Origin: DASXVX01 sp036504075
GTDB lineage: Bacteria > Bacillota > Sulfobacillia > Symbiobacteriales > Symbiobacteriaceae
Assembly: GCA_036504075.1 (NCBI GenBank)
Contig: DASXVX010000012.1
Location: forward strand, 3,372 to 67,371
DNA length: 64,000 nucleotides
Reading direction: 5' to 3'
Below are positions 32,116 to 41,041 of the stretch, piece after piece. Position 1 is the first letter of the stretch. Each line of letters opens with the position of its first letter. The position numbers were made by a program, and so were the translations under genes. Below the pieces are notes generated by a model that was given only the letters and a program-made list of their open reading frames with translations, made no database searches and had not been told where the DNA came from.

Positions 32116-32958
32116 GTGCGCGAGATTCATGTAGACCAGGTCGCCGAGACCATCGCCAAGATGTTCATGGAGGCCAACTACTACCTCTCTCCCGACGTGG
32201 TCGCGGCGATCGACAAAGCCACGAAGGACGAGCAGTCCCCGGTCGGCCAGGCGATTTTCGGTCAGCTGATCGAAAACTACACCATCGCCATGACTGAGCG
32301 GGTGCCCATGTGCCAGGATACCGGCTCCGCGCTGGTTTTCCTGGAGATCGGCCAGGACGTCCACTTCACCGGCGGCTACCTCTACGAGGCGATCCATAAG
32401 GGCGTCGCCAAGGGCTACACCGACGGCTACCTGCGGAAGTCGATCCTGAACGACCCGATCAAGCGGGTCAACACCAAGGACAATACCCCCGCGTTCATCT
32501 ACACCGAGATTGTCCCCGGCGATCAGTTGAAGATCACCGTCGACTCCAAGGGCGGCGGCTCCGAGAACATGGGTCAGTTGAAGATGCTGCCCCCGTCGGC
32601 CGGCTGGGAAGGCGTCCGCAAGTTCGTGGTCGAGGCCGTCGCTGCGGCCGGCCCGAACGCCTGCCCGCCGCTCGTGGTCGGCATTGGCTGTGGCGGCAAC
32701 TTCGACAAGGTGGCCCTGCTGGCCAAGAAGTCGCTGCTCCGTCACGTGGGCCATTCCAACCCGGACCCGGAGTGGGCGGCCCGTGAGCAGGAACTCCTGA
32801 CCGAGATCAACAAGCTGGGCGTGGGACCCATGGGCCTCGGCGGCACAGTCACCGCTCTCGCCGTGCATATTGAAGTCATGCCGGTCCACCTCACTGGTCT
32901 GCCCGTGGCCGTCAACATCGACTGCCACGCTCACCGCCACAAGGAGGTCGTGCTGTAA
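32116..32958 (+). CDS. Class I fumarate hydratase, alpha subunit
   Basis: A 280-residue half of a two-subunit oxygen-sensitive [4Fe-4S] fumarase. Cluster cysteines are in ERVPMCQDTGSALVF and VVGIGCGGNFDK. GTG 32116 follows GGGAGGAA; the frame further upstream overlaps sdhB. It continues the TCA cycle from the sdh product fumarate to malate. Could in principle be L(+)-tartrate dehydratase alpha, but the sdh context favours fumarase. Confidence 0.93.
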   Translation: MREIHVDQVAETIAKMFMEANYYLSPDVVAAIDKATKDEQSPVGQAIFGQLIENYTIAMTERVPMCQDTGSALVFLEIGQDVHFTGGYLYEAIHKGVAKGYTDGYLRKSILNDPIKRVNTKDNTPAFIYTEIVPGDQLKITVDSKGGGSENMGQLKMLPPSAGWEGVRKFVVEAVAAAGPNACPPLVVGIGCGGNFDKVALLAKKSLLRHVGHSNPDPEWAAREQELLTEINKLGVGPMGLGGTVTALAVHIEVMPVHLTGLPVAVNIDCHAHRHKEVVL

Positions 32959-33551
32959 TGGCCAAGGTTTATGTGACGACGCCGCTCACCAAAGAGCAGA
33001 TCAAGAACATCAAGGCGGGCGATGAGGTCATCATCACCGGCACCATTTACACGGCCCGCGATGCCGCCCATAAGAAGATGGTGGACGACCTGGCGGCGGG
33101 CAAGGCCCTGCCCTTCGACGCCACCGGTGCCATCATTTACTACACCGGCCCGACTCCGCCCAAGCCCGGCCAGGCCCTGGGTTCCTGCGGCCCGACCACC
33201 TCTTACCGGATGGACAAGTACGCCCCCACCATGTACGAGCAGGGCGTCGGTGCGGCGATCGGCAAGGGCTACCGGAGCGATGAGGTCAAGGCGGCGCTGG
33301 TGAAGAACGGCGCCCTCTACCTGGCTTCCACCGGCGGCGCCGGCGCTCTGCTGGCAAAGCGCGTCGAGGCGGCCGAAGTCGTCGCGTACGAAGAACTGGG
33401 TGCGGAAGCGGTCCGCAAGCTGACCGTGAGCGAACTGCCCACCGTCTGCATCAACGATGCCAGCGGCGGCGACCAATACTACAACGGCCAGGTACAGTAC
33501 GTAAAGGCCGACGCCATGGTCAAGCCGAAGAAGCCGGAAGCCGGCGAGTAG
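32958..33551 (+). CDS. Class I fumarate hydratase, beta subunit
   Basis: A 197-residue C-terminal fumarase half. Typical segments: AGDEVIITGTIYTARDAAHKK, YYTGPTPPKPG, SCGPTTSYRMDKY and STGGAGALLAKRV. Start and stop overlap as TAATG with the alpha gene, so they are coupled. Last gene of the operon. Confidence 0.94.
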   Translation: MAKVYVTTPLTKEQIKNIKAGDEVIITGTIYTARDAAHKKMVDDLAAGKALPFDATGAIIYYTGPTPPKPGQALGSCGPTTSYRMDKYAPTMYEQGVGAAIGKGYRSDEVKAALVKNGALYLASTGGAGALLAKRVEAAEVVAYEELGAEAVRKLTVSELPTVCINDASGGDQYYNGQVQYVKADAMVKPKKPEAGE

Positions 33552-33566
33552 TCCCCACAAAAACCA

Positions 33567-33599
33567 TCGGGCCGCCCCGTAAAAGGGGCGGCCCGAACC
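33567..33599. terminator. Terminator after the sdh-fum operon
   Basis: CGGGCCGCCCC-GTAAAA-GGGGCGGCCCG stem between convergent operons; lacks a long T-tract on either side. Confidence 0.75.
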
Positions 33600-33601
33600 A
33601 T

Positions 33602-34261
33602 TCAGTACGTCTGCAAAATCGACCGCCGCTCCAGCGCCCGGGCCATACGGCCCAGCAGATGGCAGAGCACGTAGTACACGAACGCGATGAAGAGGAAGAT
33701 CGCAAAGAACTGGCTCGTCGAGCCATACTGGCCCATGATGATCATGCCCTTGCCCGTCAGTTCCTCCACCCCGACCACCCACACGTAGGACGTGTCCTTG
33801 ATCACGGTAATGAACTGCGAGAACATCGGCGGGATCATCCGGCGCAAGGCCTGCGGCAAAACGATGTACCGCAGCGTCTTGAAGTAGGAGAAACCCTGGG
33901 ACTTGGCCGCCTCCCACTGCCCCTTGTCGATGGAGTTCAGCCCGCCCCGTACCACCTCAGCCAGCACGGCGGTCGTGAAGACCGTCATTGCGGCGATGCC
34001 GGAGTTGACCGGCTTGAGGCCGCTCGCGAACCGGGCGAAGAGAATCAGCAGCAGGAGCGGCGAGTTGCGGACCGCCTCCACGTAGAAGCCGGCGATTGGC
34101 GCCAGAACCTTATGGCGGGAGTACCGCATGACGCCGATGACCGTACCGAAAACGAAACTGAGCAGAATCGACGTCACTGCAATCTGCAGGGTGACCAGCA
34201 GCCCCTTCCCCATGAACAGGAGGAGATGCGGCTGCAGCAGTTCCATGATAGAGCCCTTCAT
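33602..34261 (-). CDS. Polar amino acid ABC transporter permease
   Basis: A 219-residue HisMQ-type permease with about five helices: ITVIKDTSYVWVVGVEELTGKG and EAAKSQGFSYFKTLRYIVLPQALRR (the EAA loop contacting the ATPase). Its ATG overlaps the stop of the preceding permease by four bases. Last gene of an SBP-permease-permease set; the ATPase gene lies at the head of the cluster. Confidence 0.93.
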   Translation of the reverse strand: MKGSIMELLQPHLLLFMGKGLLVTLQIAVTSILLSFVFGTVIGVMRYSRHKVLAPIAGFYVEAVRNSPLLLLILFARFASGLKPVNSGIAAMTVFTTAVLAEVVRGGLNSIDKGQWEAAKSQGFSYFKTLRYIVLPQALRRMIPPMFSQFITVIKDTSYVWVVGVEELTGKGMIIMGQYGSTSQFFAIFLFIAFVYYVLCHLLGRMARALERRSILQTY

Positions 34262-34947
34262 GCCGCTTTCACCTCCCCGCCCCGCTCGCGGGCAACCCGA
34301 GCTTCCAGCTTACGGGCGTAAGTGGCGAGCGGGAAACAGAGCAGGAAGTAGACCACCCAGACCGCCAGGTAGGCCGGGCCGTAATAGCCCTTCTCGGCAG
34401 ACCAGGAGTCGGCCATGTGCATCAGGTCGTAACCCGAAATGGTCGCCAGAATCGCCGAGTTCTTGATCAGCGCGACCGCCTGGTTCGTCAGCGGCGGCAA
34501 GATGACCTGGATCGCCTGTGGCAGAACGACATGCCGCATTGCCCCCGAGTAGGTGAACCCCTGGGAGAGCGCAGCCTCCATCTGCCCACGGTGAATGGAC
34601 TGGATGCCGGCCCGTACGACCTCAGCCACATAGGCCCCGTGGTACGTACCCAGGCCGATCACCCCGATCCAGAGCGGCGTCGGGTAGATCTTCCAGTGGC
34701 CCAGGGCGTAGAAGAAGAACATCACCTGGGTGAACAGCGGCGTGTTCTGGATAACGTCCACGTAAGCCCGGCTGATCAGGCGCGTCCCGCGCCACGGCGC
34801 CGTGGCCATGATGCCGAACAGTATCCCCAGCGCCAGCGCCACCACCAGGGCCAGGGCCGAAGTCGATACGGTCTTTACCAGGCCCTGACCGAACAGGTGC
34901 CAGTCATGAAACAATGCCTGCCACTTGAACCAGGCGAACCGTTGCAC
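34258..34947 (-). CDS. Polar amino acid ABC transporter permease
   Basis: A 229-residue HisMQ-type permease with EAALSQGFTYSGAMRHVVLPQA (EAA loop). GTG 34947 lies 3 bp behind the binding-protein stop, with only GGGG upstream, suggesting coupling. Paired with the downstream permease as a heterodimer. Confidence 0.92.
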   Translation of the reverse strand: MQRFAWFKWQALFHDWHLFGQGLVKTVSTSALALVVALALGILFGIMATAPWRGTRLISRAYVDVIQNTPLFTQVMFFFYALGHWKIYPTPLWIGVIGLGTYHGAYVAEVVRAGIQSIHRGQMEAALSQGFTYSGAMRHVVLPQAIQVILPPLTNQAVALIKNSAILATISGYDLMHMADSWSAEKGYYGPAYLAVWVVYFLLCFPLATYARKLEARVARERGGEVKAA

Positions 34948-34950
34948 GTC

Positions 34951-35790
34951 TTACTTGAGCCCCCACTTCTTCAGCAGGTTGTCCATTTCGCCGTTCGCCT
35001 TCATCTTGGTGACCACATCGTTGACGACCTGGGCCAGGCCCTTGTTGTCCAGCTTGGTGGCCACGCCGTAGTTCTGCGGGGAGAAGCGGTCGGGCAGAAT
35101 GACCGACTTGTCATCTACGTAGCCCGCCAAAATCGCGCCGTCCACGGAGAAAGCCTGCACGCGACCGGCGTCCAGGGCGGCCTTGATTTCCGGATAGGTG
35201 GCGAACTCGAGGAAGTTCAGCTTGACGCCGGCCTTGTCGGCCTCGGCCTGCACGGCCGCCTTGGAGGTAGACGACTGGGCGACACCGATGGTCTTGTCAT
35301 TAAAGTCCTTGAGCGACTTCAGGCCGCCGTCCTTCTTGACGAGCAGGCCGACGGCGTCCTGATAGTACGGGTCGGAGAAGTTCCAGGACTTCTTCCGGTC
35401 TTCGGTGATGGTAAAGGTCGCGATAACCGCATCGATTTCACCGTTGTCCAGGGCCGGGCCGCGCGTCTTGGCGTTGACCGGGGAGGCCTCGACCTTGGCG
35501 TTATCGCCGATGATCGCCTTGGCGATGGCGCGGGCAAGGTCGACTTCGAAGCCGTCGATCTGGCCGGTTTTCGGGTCCTTGTAACCGAACTTCGGCACGT
35601 CTGCCTTGGTCCCCACCTTGAAGACGCCCCGGTCCTTGATCGCCTTCACGTCCGCAGGCAGGGGAGCGGCGGCAGGCGCCTCAGCCTTCTTGTCGGCGGC
35701 GGGAGCGGGCGCCGGGGTGGAACTGCTGCAGCCGGCTACGAACGCCAGGGCCAACACCCCAGCCATGATCGAAACCAAAAACTTCTTCAT
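34951..35790 (-). CDS. Amino acid ABC transporter substrate-binding lipoprotein
   Basis: A 279-residue family 3 binding protein. Signal peptide with lipobox LAFVAGC (lipidated Cys near residue 21), an Ala/Pro linker, then the binding fold: GVFKVGTKADVPKFGYKD, IDGFEVDLARAIAKAI, RGPALDNGEIDAVIATFTIT. Resembles glutamine/glutamate binding proteins (GlnH); ligand not provable. ATG 35790 follows AAAGGGGA. Confidence 0.93.
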   Translation of the reverse strand: MKKFLVSIMAGVLALAFVAGCSSSTPAPAPAADKKAEAPAAAPLPADVKAIKDRGVFKVGTKADVPKFGYKDPKTGQIDGFEVDLARAIAKAIIGDNAKVEASPVNAKTRGPALDNGEIDAVIATFTITEDRKKSWNFSDPYYQDAVGLLVKKDGGLKSLKDFNDKTIGVAQSSTSKAAVQAEADKAGVKLNFLEFATYPEIKAALDAGRVQAFSVDGAILAGYVDDKSVILPDRFSPQNYGVATKLDNKGLAQVVNDVVTKMKANGEMDNLLKKWGLK

Positions 35791-35843
35791 GCGTGTGATC
35801 CCCTTTCTCTGTATGGCCTGTAACAGGGCCGGGCGGCCCCGAG

Positions 35844-36572
35844 TTACCGCAAAATCCGGGACAGGAACAGCTTGGTCCGCTCGTGGGTCGGGTTGGTGAA
35901 GAAGTGCTCGGGCGGACCCTCCTCGAGAATCTCGCCTTCGTCCATGAACAGCACCCGGTCCGCCACCTGGCGGGCGAAGCCCATCTCGTGGGTGACGACC
36001 ACCATGGTAATGCCCTCCTTCGCCAGCCCCACCATGACGTCCAGCACTTCCTGGATCATCTCCGGGTCCAGCGCCGAGGTCGGCTCGTCGAACAGCATGA
36101 TTTTCGGCTTCATGTTCAGCGCCCGGGCGATTGCCACCCGCTGCTGCTGGCCGCCGGATAGCTGTGCCGGGTAAGCGCGGGCCTTGCGTTTCAGGCCGAC
36201 CCGCTCCAGGTAGGCCAGGCCTGACTCCTCCGCCTCAGCCTTCGGCACGCCCTGGATCAGTATCGGCGCCAACGTCACGTTCTCCAGCACGGTCTTGTGC
36301 GGGTAAAGGTTAAACTGCTGAAAGACCATCCCGATGGACTGACGGACTTTCTGGACCGCCGAGCCCGGAGCCGTGATTTCGACCCCGTCCACGGTGACCT
36401 TGCCCCCGGTCGGCCTCTCCAGCAGGTTCATGCAGCGGATCAGTGTGCTCTTGCCGGACCCGCTGGGGCCAATCACCACCAGCTTCTCCCCGGACTTCAC
36501 CGTCAGGTTGACGCCCTTGAGCACGTGCAGCGCCCCGAAATGCTTCTGCACACCCTCCATCTGAATCACCAA
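35844..36572 (-). CDS. glnQ: Polar amino acid ABC transporter ATPase
   Basis: A 242-residue ATPase with Walker A GPSGSGKST, Q-loop VFQQFNLYPHKTVLENV, signature LSGGQQQRVAIARAL, Walker B IMLFDEPTSALDP and THEMGFAR. This is the GlnQ/HisP type. TTG 36572 (or GTG 36569) has better spacing to GAGGAG than GTG 36578. First gene of the transporter operon. Confidence 0.93.
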   Translation of the reverse strand: MVIQMEGVQKHFGALHVLKGVNLTVKSGEKLVVIGPSGSGKSTLIRCMNLLERPTGGKVTVDGVEITAPGSAVQKVRQSIGMVFQQFNLYPHKTVLENVTLAPILIQGVPKAEAEESGLAYLERVGLKRKARAYPAQLSGGQQQRVAIARALNMKPKIMLFDEPTSALDPEMIQEVLDVMVGLAKEGITMVVVTHEMGFARQVADRVLFMDEGEILEEGPPEHFFTNPTHERTKLFLSRILR

Positions 36573-36695
36573 GCACACACTCCTCTTGTGCCCCGATCAT
36601 TTTGAAGCATAGTTATTCGTTATCCTGTATATTTGTCCTCTTTTCCCTGACAGGTTTTGTTTGGCGAATGCCCAGGTCCGATCCAACGGAACGGA

Positions 36696-36740
36696 AAAGC
36701 CCTCTCTGGTGCGTGACCACACAGAGAGGGCTTCCATTTT
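36696..36740 (-). terminator. Terminator after the TRAP operon
   Basis: AAGCCCTCTCT...AGAGAGGGCTT stem followed by TTCC on the minus strand. Nothing else is seen in 36579-36782. Confidence 0.82.
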
Positions 36741-36782
36741 CACCCAGAATCCGAAATGTCAACGATGTTTACACGATACAGT

Positions 36783-38723
36783 TCAGGCCCCGACGGCCGC
36801 CGCCCCGGGCTTGTTGCGGGTCCGCTGCAGGAAGAAGATGCCCACCAGCAGCACGATCCCGATGACGTCCGTCAGCGTGCCCGGGTCCACCAGCAGGAGG
36901 CCGGCGGCGACCAGCACCAGCCGCTCCCACCAGAACAAGTGGCCCGACCAGTAGCCGGTCACCGCAGTCCCCAGGGCCACCATGCCCGCGATCGACGTGA
37001 CCAGCATCTGCACGATGCCCAGCGGCGTCACGTCCACCAGCACAAGGGCCGGCGAGAGCACGAACATGTAGGGAATCAGGAAGGCGCCCAGCGCCAGCTT
37101 TACCGCTTCGACGCCAGTCTTCCATGGGTTCGACCCCGCGATGGCCGCTCCGGCGTAAACCGCCAGCGCCACCGGCGGCGTGATATCAGCCACGATGCCG
37201 AAGTAGAAGACGAAGAGGTGCGCCGCGATCGGCACCACGCCCATCTTCGTCAGGGCCGGGGCCGCCATGGTCGCCAGCACGATATACGTCGCCGTGGTCG
37301 GAATACCCATGCCCAGGACCAGCGAGGCGATCATGGTCAGCACCAGGGCGATCCACAGGTGATTGCCCGCCATGTCCACCATGTTGCTGGAGAGCTTCAG
37401 CCCAATGCCAGTCAGCGTCACCACGCCGACGACGATGCCGGCGGTGGCACAGGCCGCAATCACGGCCAGAGCACCCCGGGCCGCATCCTCCATGGTCTTC
37501 AGAAGGGCCGTGAACCCCATGCGGGTCTCCTTCTTGAACATGCCGAAGACCCAGGAGACCACCATGGCGTAAATGGCCGCCTTGGCGGGGCTGTAGCCGG
37601 CATCCATCATCCAGAAAATCAGGACCAGCGGAAGAATCAGGTAGCCCTGCTTCAGGATGACATCCTTCAGCTTCGGCAACTGGTCGCCCGGCAGTCCCAC
37701 CAGGCCATTTTTCAAGGCCTCGAAGTGGACCATGATGAAAATCGCCGTAAAGTAGAGAAGGGCCGGAATGGCAGCCGCCTTGGCGATTTCGATGTACGGC
37801 ACGTTCAGGAATTCCACCATCACGAAGGCCGCAGCACCCATGATCGGCGGCATGATTTGCCCGCCGGTGGAGGCCGATGCTTCGACCGCCGCGGCAAACT
37901 CCGGTCGGTAACCGAGCCGCTTCATCATCGGGATGGTAAACGAGCCCGACCCCGCCGTGTTGGCGATGGAGGAGCCCGAAATGGTCCCCTCAAAAGCGCT
38001 GGAGACGACCGCCACCTTGGCCGGCCCGCCGGGCGAGCGCCCGGTGATCGCCATGGCGATGTCGATGAAGAAACCCCGAATGCCGGTCTTCTCCAGGATC
38101 TGGGCAAACAGCAGGTAGACGAAGATGACGGTGGCCGAAACGCCGATCGGCGTGCCGAAGACGCCTTCGTTTCCCAGCCAGATGTGGTCAATTACCCGCT
38201 CATACGAGTAATTCCGGTGGCCGAACATGCCCGGCAGCACATTGCCATACAGCGCGTACGCCAGGAACGAGCCCGCCACAATCACCATCGGCCAGCCCGC
38301 CACCCGGCGGGTCGCCTCCAGCACCAGTAGAATGCCGGCGGCCCCGATCGCCAGGTCCGCAAAGGTCGCCAGACCCGATCGGTTGATCAGCTGCTCATAG
38401 AAAATCACGTTGTAAAAGCCCGCCGCCAGGCCACCAAACGACAGCACCATGTCGTACCAGGGCACATGGTTGCGAATATCGCCCCGCTTCGCCGGATAGA
38501 GGATGAAAATCATCCCCAGGGCGATGGCCAGATGCGGGGACCGCTGCAACTGTGGCGGGAACGGAATTGTCGCGGCCGTATAGACGTGGAACAAGGCCAG
38601 GGCGACGCCCATGAACGTGATCAGAACGGCCCACTTGCCGGTCAGACGCCGGTAAGCAGACTCACGGTCAATCTTAATCAGGAGTTCCTCTTCGGCAGTA
38701 ATGTTCGCTGAGTGTTCCGCCAT
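36783..38723 (-). CDS. TAXI-type TRAP transporter fused membrane subunit (4TM/12TM)
   Basis: A 646-residue membrane protein combining the small and large TRAP permease subunits. DctM-like landmarks: EGTISGSSIANTAGSGSFTI, ASASTGGQIMPPIMGAAAFV and GMGIPTTATYIVLA. It uses an ion gradient, not ATP, with the TAXI binding protein as partner. ATG 38723 has six bases to GGAGGG; ATG 38729 abuts it. It overlaps the DUF1850 gene by 46 bp. Substrate unknown (often dicarboxylates or glutamate). Confidence 0.93.
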   Translation of the reverse strand: MAEHSANITAEEELLIKIDRESAYRRLTGKWAVLITFMGVALALFHVYTAATIPFPPQLQRSPHLAIALGMIFILYPAKRGDIRNHVPWYDMVLSFGGLAAGFYNVIFYEQLINRSGLATFADLAIGAAGILLVLEATRRVAGWPMVIVAGSFLAYALYGNVLPGMFGHRNYSYERVIDHIWLGNEGVFGTPIGVSATVIFVYLLFAQILEKTGIRGFFIDIAMAITGRSPGGPAKVAVVSSAFEGTISGSSIANTAGSGSFTIPMMKRLGYRPEFAAAVEASASTGGQIMPPIMGAAAFVMVEFLNVPYIEIAKAAAIPALLYFTAIFIMVHFEALKNGLVGLPGDQLPKLKDVILKQGYLILPLVLIFWMMDAGYSPAKAAIYAMVVSWVFGMFKKETRMGFTALLKTMEDAARGALAVIAACATAGIVVGVVTLTGIGLKLSSNMVDMAGNHLWIALVLTMIASLVLGMGIPTTATYIVLATMAAPALTKMGVVPIAAHLFVFYFGIVADITPPVALAVYAGAAIAGSNPWKTGVEAVKLALGAFLIPYMFVLSPALVLVDVTPLGIVQMLVTSIAGMVALGTAVTGYWSGHLFWWERLVLVAAGLLLVDPGTLTDVIGIVLLVGIFFLQRTRNKPGAAAVGA

Positions 38724-39196
38724 TGCCATCCCTCCGTCAGGAGAATCAGGATGATCGGGACACGCTTCACCTCCAGGACCACCGGCCGGCCCGCACCGGC
38801 GCCGGCGACCAGATCCCACTCCAGGCCGCCGGCCTGAAGTCGATCCCGAATCGGCCCCACGCCCAGGCTCAGCCGGTCCAGTTCCAACTGGTACCCGGTG
38901 ACGACCCAGCGGTCCCGCTCAATCCGCCAGACCGTCCCCTCCTCGGGGCCGGCGGGCAGGTTGGGGCCGTATGCGTCAAAGACCATCTCCAAGAGATGAA
39001 TGCGCCCGTCGGGCTGGATTTCGTAAGTTTCCGAGATGGGCCGTAGCGTGACCGTATGTGTCCAGGTGAGGCGAAACTGCGCGCCGGACCCGGCCGGCAC
39101 AGCCCAGAGCAGGCCCGGCCCGCGTCCGGGACTGACAGCCAGGGCCTGCACAGGCCATAAGAGGGCGACGGCCACCAGGGCCGCCGCCCCCGCCAA
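38678..39196 (-). CDS. DUF1850 domain protein of the TAXI-TRAP locus
   Basis: A 172-residue protein with a signal/anchor helix (ALVAVALLWPVQALAV) and the DUF1850 core RLTWTHTVTLRPISETYEI and FDAYGPNLPAGPEEG. This family is regularly found between the TAXI and TRAP membrane genes. The TTG 39196 start has a weak ribosome binding site 11 bp behind the TAXI stop, consistent with coupling. Role unknown, probably an accessory to transport. Confidence 0.85.
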   Translation of the reverse strand: MAGAAALVAVALLWPVQALAVSPGRGPGLLWAVPAGSGAQFRLTWTHTVTLRPISETYEIQPDGRIHLLEMVFDAYGPNLPAGPEEGTVWRIERDRWVVTGYQLELDRLSLGVGPIRDRLQAGGLEWDLVAGAGAGRPVVLEVKRVPIILILLTEGWQWRNTQRTLLPKRNS

Positions 39197-39206
39197 AACC
39201 CAACGT

Positions 39207-40211
39207 CTAGTTAACGTTGACGCCCTGCTCCTTCAGGTACTTGGCCGCGCCCGGATGGAACGGAATGGTGATGCCCTCGGCCGCCTTCTTCACGCCGAAC
39301 TCCTTGGCCTTGGCATGTCCGATGTCGCCGTTCTTCTCGAAGAGCAGCTTGGTCATCTGGTAGACCAGGTCGCTGTTCATGTCGTCCCGGACGACGAGAA
39401 TCGCCAGCACGGCCACGGTGTCGACCGCCTCGTTCATGCCCTTGTAGGTGCCCTTGGGAGCGTTAAAGCCGACGTAGAACTTGTACTCCTTCTTGACCTT
39501 CGCCAGGTCGATGGGCAGGAGCCGGATGTCGGCAGCCGTCACCACGTCCGCCAGGGAGGCGGCGGGCACGCCGGTCACCATGACCAGGGCGTCGGCGTTC
39601 TTTTCCTTGAAGGCGGTCGCGCCTTCAGCGAAGGAGATGAAAAGCGGCTCCATGTCCTTCTTGTCCTTATAGGTAAGGCCATAGGCACCGAAAATTTGCT
39701 TGGAGGCCAGTTCCGTGCCGGAACCGGGAGCGCCCACGACGACCTTCTTGCCCTTCAGGTCGGTAATGGACTTGATGGCAGAATCCGCCCGCACGACGAT
39801 CTGAACCACTTCGGGATAAAGCGCACCTATAGCGGAATAGTTGGTGTACTTCTCGTTCTTCTCGGCGAAGGCTTCCGTGCCGTTGCGGCCGTAGTCTGCC
39901 GTGTCGTTCTGAATCAGCGCCAGGTCAGCATCACCCTTGGCCAGCATGCGAATATTGGCCACGGACGCGTTGGTTGCCTGAGCCGTTACATTGACGCCGG
40001 GAATGGACTGCCAGAGCTTGGCCATGCCGCCGCCGAGGGGATAGTAAGTGCCGCCGGTGCCGCCGGTGGCAAAAATCAGGTCGGTCTTGTCACCAGATTT
40101 CCAGGCCTTCTCTTTGGCTGAACTGGTACCGGGCCCGGAACTCGAAGAGCAGCCAGCCAGAAGACTGAGAATCAAGAGGGCGATCAGGATGATACCGGCC
40201 CGTCTGCGCAT
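39207..40211 (-). CDS. TAXI-family TRAP transporter substrate-binding lipoprotein
   Basis: A 334-residue extracellular binding protein. Signal peptide with lipobox LSLLAGC, then LIFATGGTGGTYYPLGGGMA, the TAXI signature, and KKVVVGAPGSGTELASKQI. ATG 40211 follows GGGGGG. First gene of the TAXI-DUF1850-TRAP operon. Confidence 0.94.
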   Translation of the reverse strand: MRRRAGIILIALLILSLLAGCSSSSGPGTSSAKEKAWKSGDKTDLIFATGGTGGTYYPLGGGMAKLWQSIPGVNVTAQATNASVANIRMLAKGDADLALIQNDTADYGRNGTEAFAEKNEKYTNYSAIGALYPEVVQIVVRADSAIKSITDLKGKKVVVGAPGSGTELASKQIFGAYGLTYKDKKDMEPLFISFAEGATAFKEKNADALVMVTGVPAASLADVVTAADIRLLPIDLAKVKKEYKFYVGFNAPKGTYKGMNEAVDTVAVLAILVVRDDMNSDLVYQMTKLLFEKNGDIGHAKAKEFGVKKAAEGITIPFHPGAAKYLKEQGVNVN

Positions 40212-40355
40212 GTGAAACCCCCCGTAATCAGGATTATCAGGCATGGTAATGATTCGTTGGCCTTCTCAATTTACCTTCTAGTGATAATTGGTTTAGACTT
40301 CCGATATCATGTAGTTAGGTCCTTGTTATTCATCTTTCGGCTCTCGCAAATAATC

Positions 40356-40390
40356 AGGCGGCAGCAACTCCCGGTTGCTGCCGCCTTACG
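40356..40390 (-). terminator. Terminator after the liaR-like gene
   Basis: AGGCGGCAGCAA-CCGGGAG-TTGCTGCCGCCT stem on the minus strand followed by GATTATTTG. Confidence 0.8.
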
Positions 40391-40411
40391 TTTCCTGCCG
40401 GTACGCACAGT

Positions 40412-41041
40412 TCAAACCAGCTTATGCTGCACGGCGTAGATCGCCAGCTGGGTCCGGTCCTGAAGCTGCAGCTTCTCCAGGAGATGGCTCACGTGGGTTT
40501 TGACCGTCCGCTCGCCGATAAAGAGCTTATCGCCGATCTCCTTGTTCGAGAGACCCTTGCCGATCAGCTGGAGCACCTCCATCTCGCGCGGGCTGATATC
40601 GTCCACGCCCCCATGGCTCTTGGGGGCACTCAGCGCCTGCATCATGCGGGTGGCGGCCATCGGGTGCAGCGTCGGCTTGCCGGCGGCGGCATTCCGGATC
40701 GCCTGGACCAGCTCTTCTGCCGAGACGTCCTTCAGCAGGTACGAGAGCGCACCGGCTCGGATCGCCGGCATCACCCGCTCGTCGTCCGGCATGGAGGTGA
40801 CGACGATGACCTTGGAGTCCGGGCTGGCGGCCTTGCAGAGCTTCGTGCCTTCGATGCCGTCCGTCCCGGGCATGATCAGATCCATGAGAATCACGTCGGG
40901 CTTCAGGCTACCGGCCAGTGCGGCGCCGGCAGCGCCGTCCCCCGCCTCCCCGACCACCTCAATGTCGCCTTCCGTGATCAGGTAGCTCTTCAGCCCTTCC
41001 CGGACCATTTTGTGGTCATCCACCAGCATGATGCGAATCAA
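40412..41041 (-). CDS. liaR: NarL/LiaR-type response regulator
   Basis: A 209-residue regulator. Receiver: IMLVDDHKMVREGL, phosphorylated Asp in DVILMDLIMPGTDG, VIVVTSMPDDE and Lys in LLKDVSAEE. LuxR helix-turn-helix: SPREMEVLQLIGKGLSNKEIG...VKTHVSHLLEKL. TTG 41041 follows AAGGAGCTG and overlaps the kinase stop by 26 bp. Third gene of a liaFSR-like operon sensing envelope stress. Confidence 0.92.
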   Translation of the reverse strand: MIRIMLVDDHKMVREGLKSYLITEGDIEVVGEAGDGAAGAALAGSLKPDVILMDLIMPGTDGIEGTKLCKAASPDSKVIVVTSMPDDERVMPAIRAGALSYLLKDVSAEELVQAIRNAAAGKPTLHPMAATRMMQALSAPKSHGGVDDISPREMEVLQLIGKGLSNKEIGDKLFIGERTVKTHVSHLLEKLQLQDRTQLAIYAVQHKLV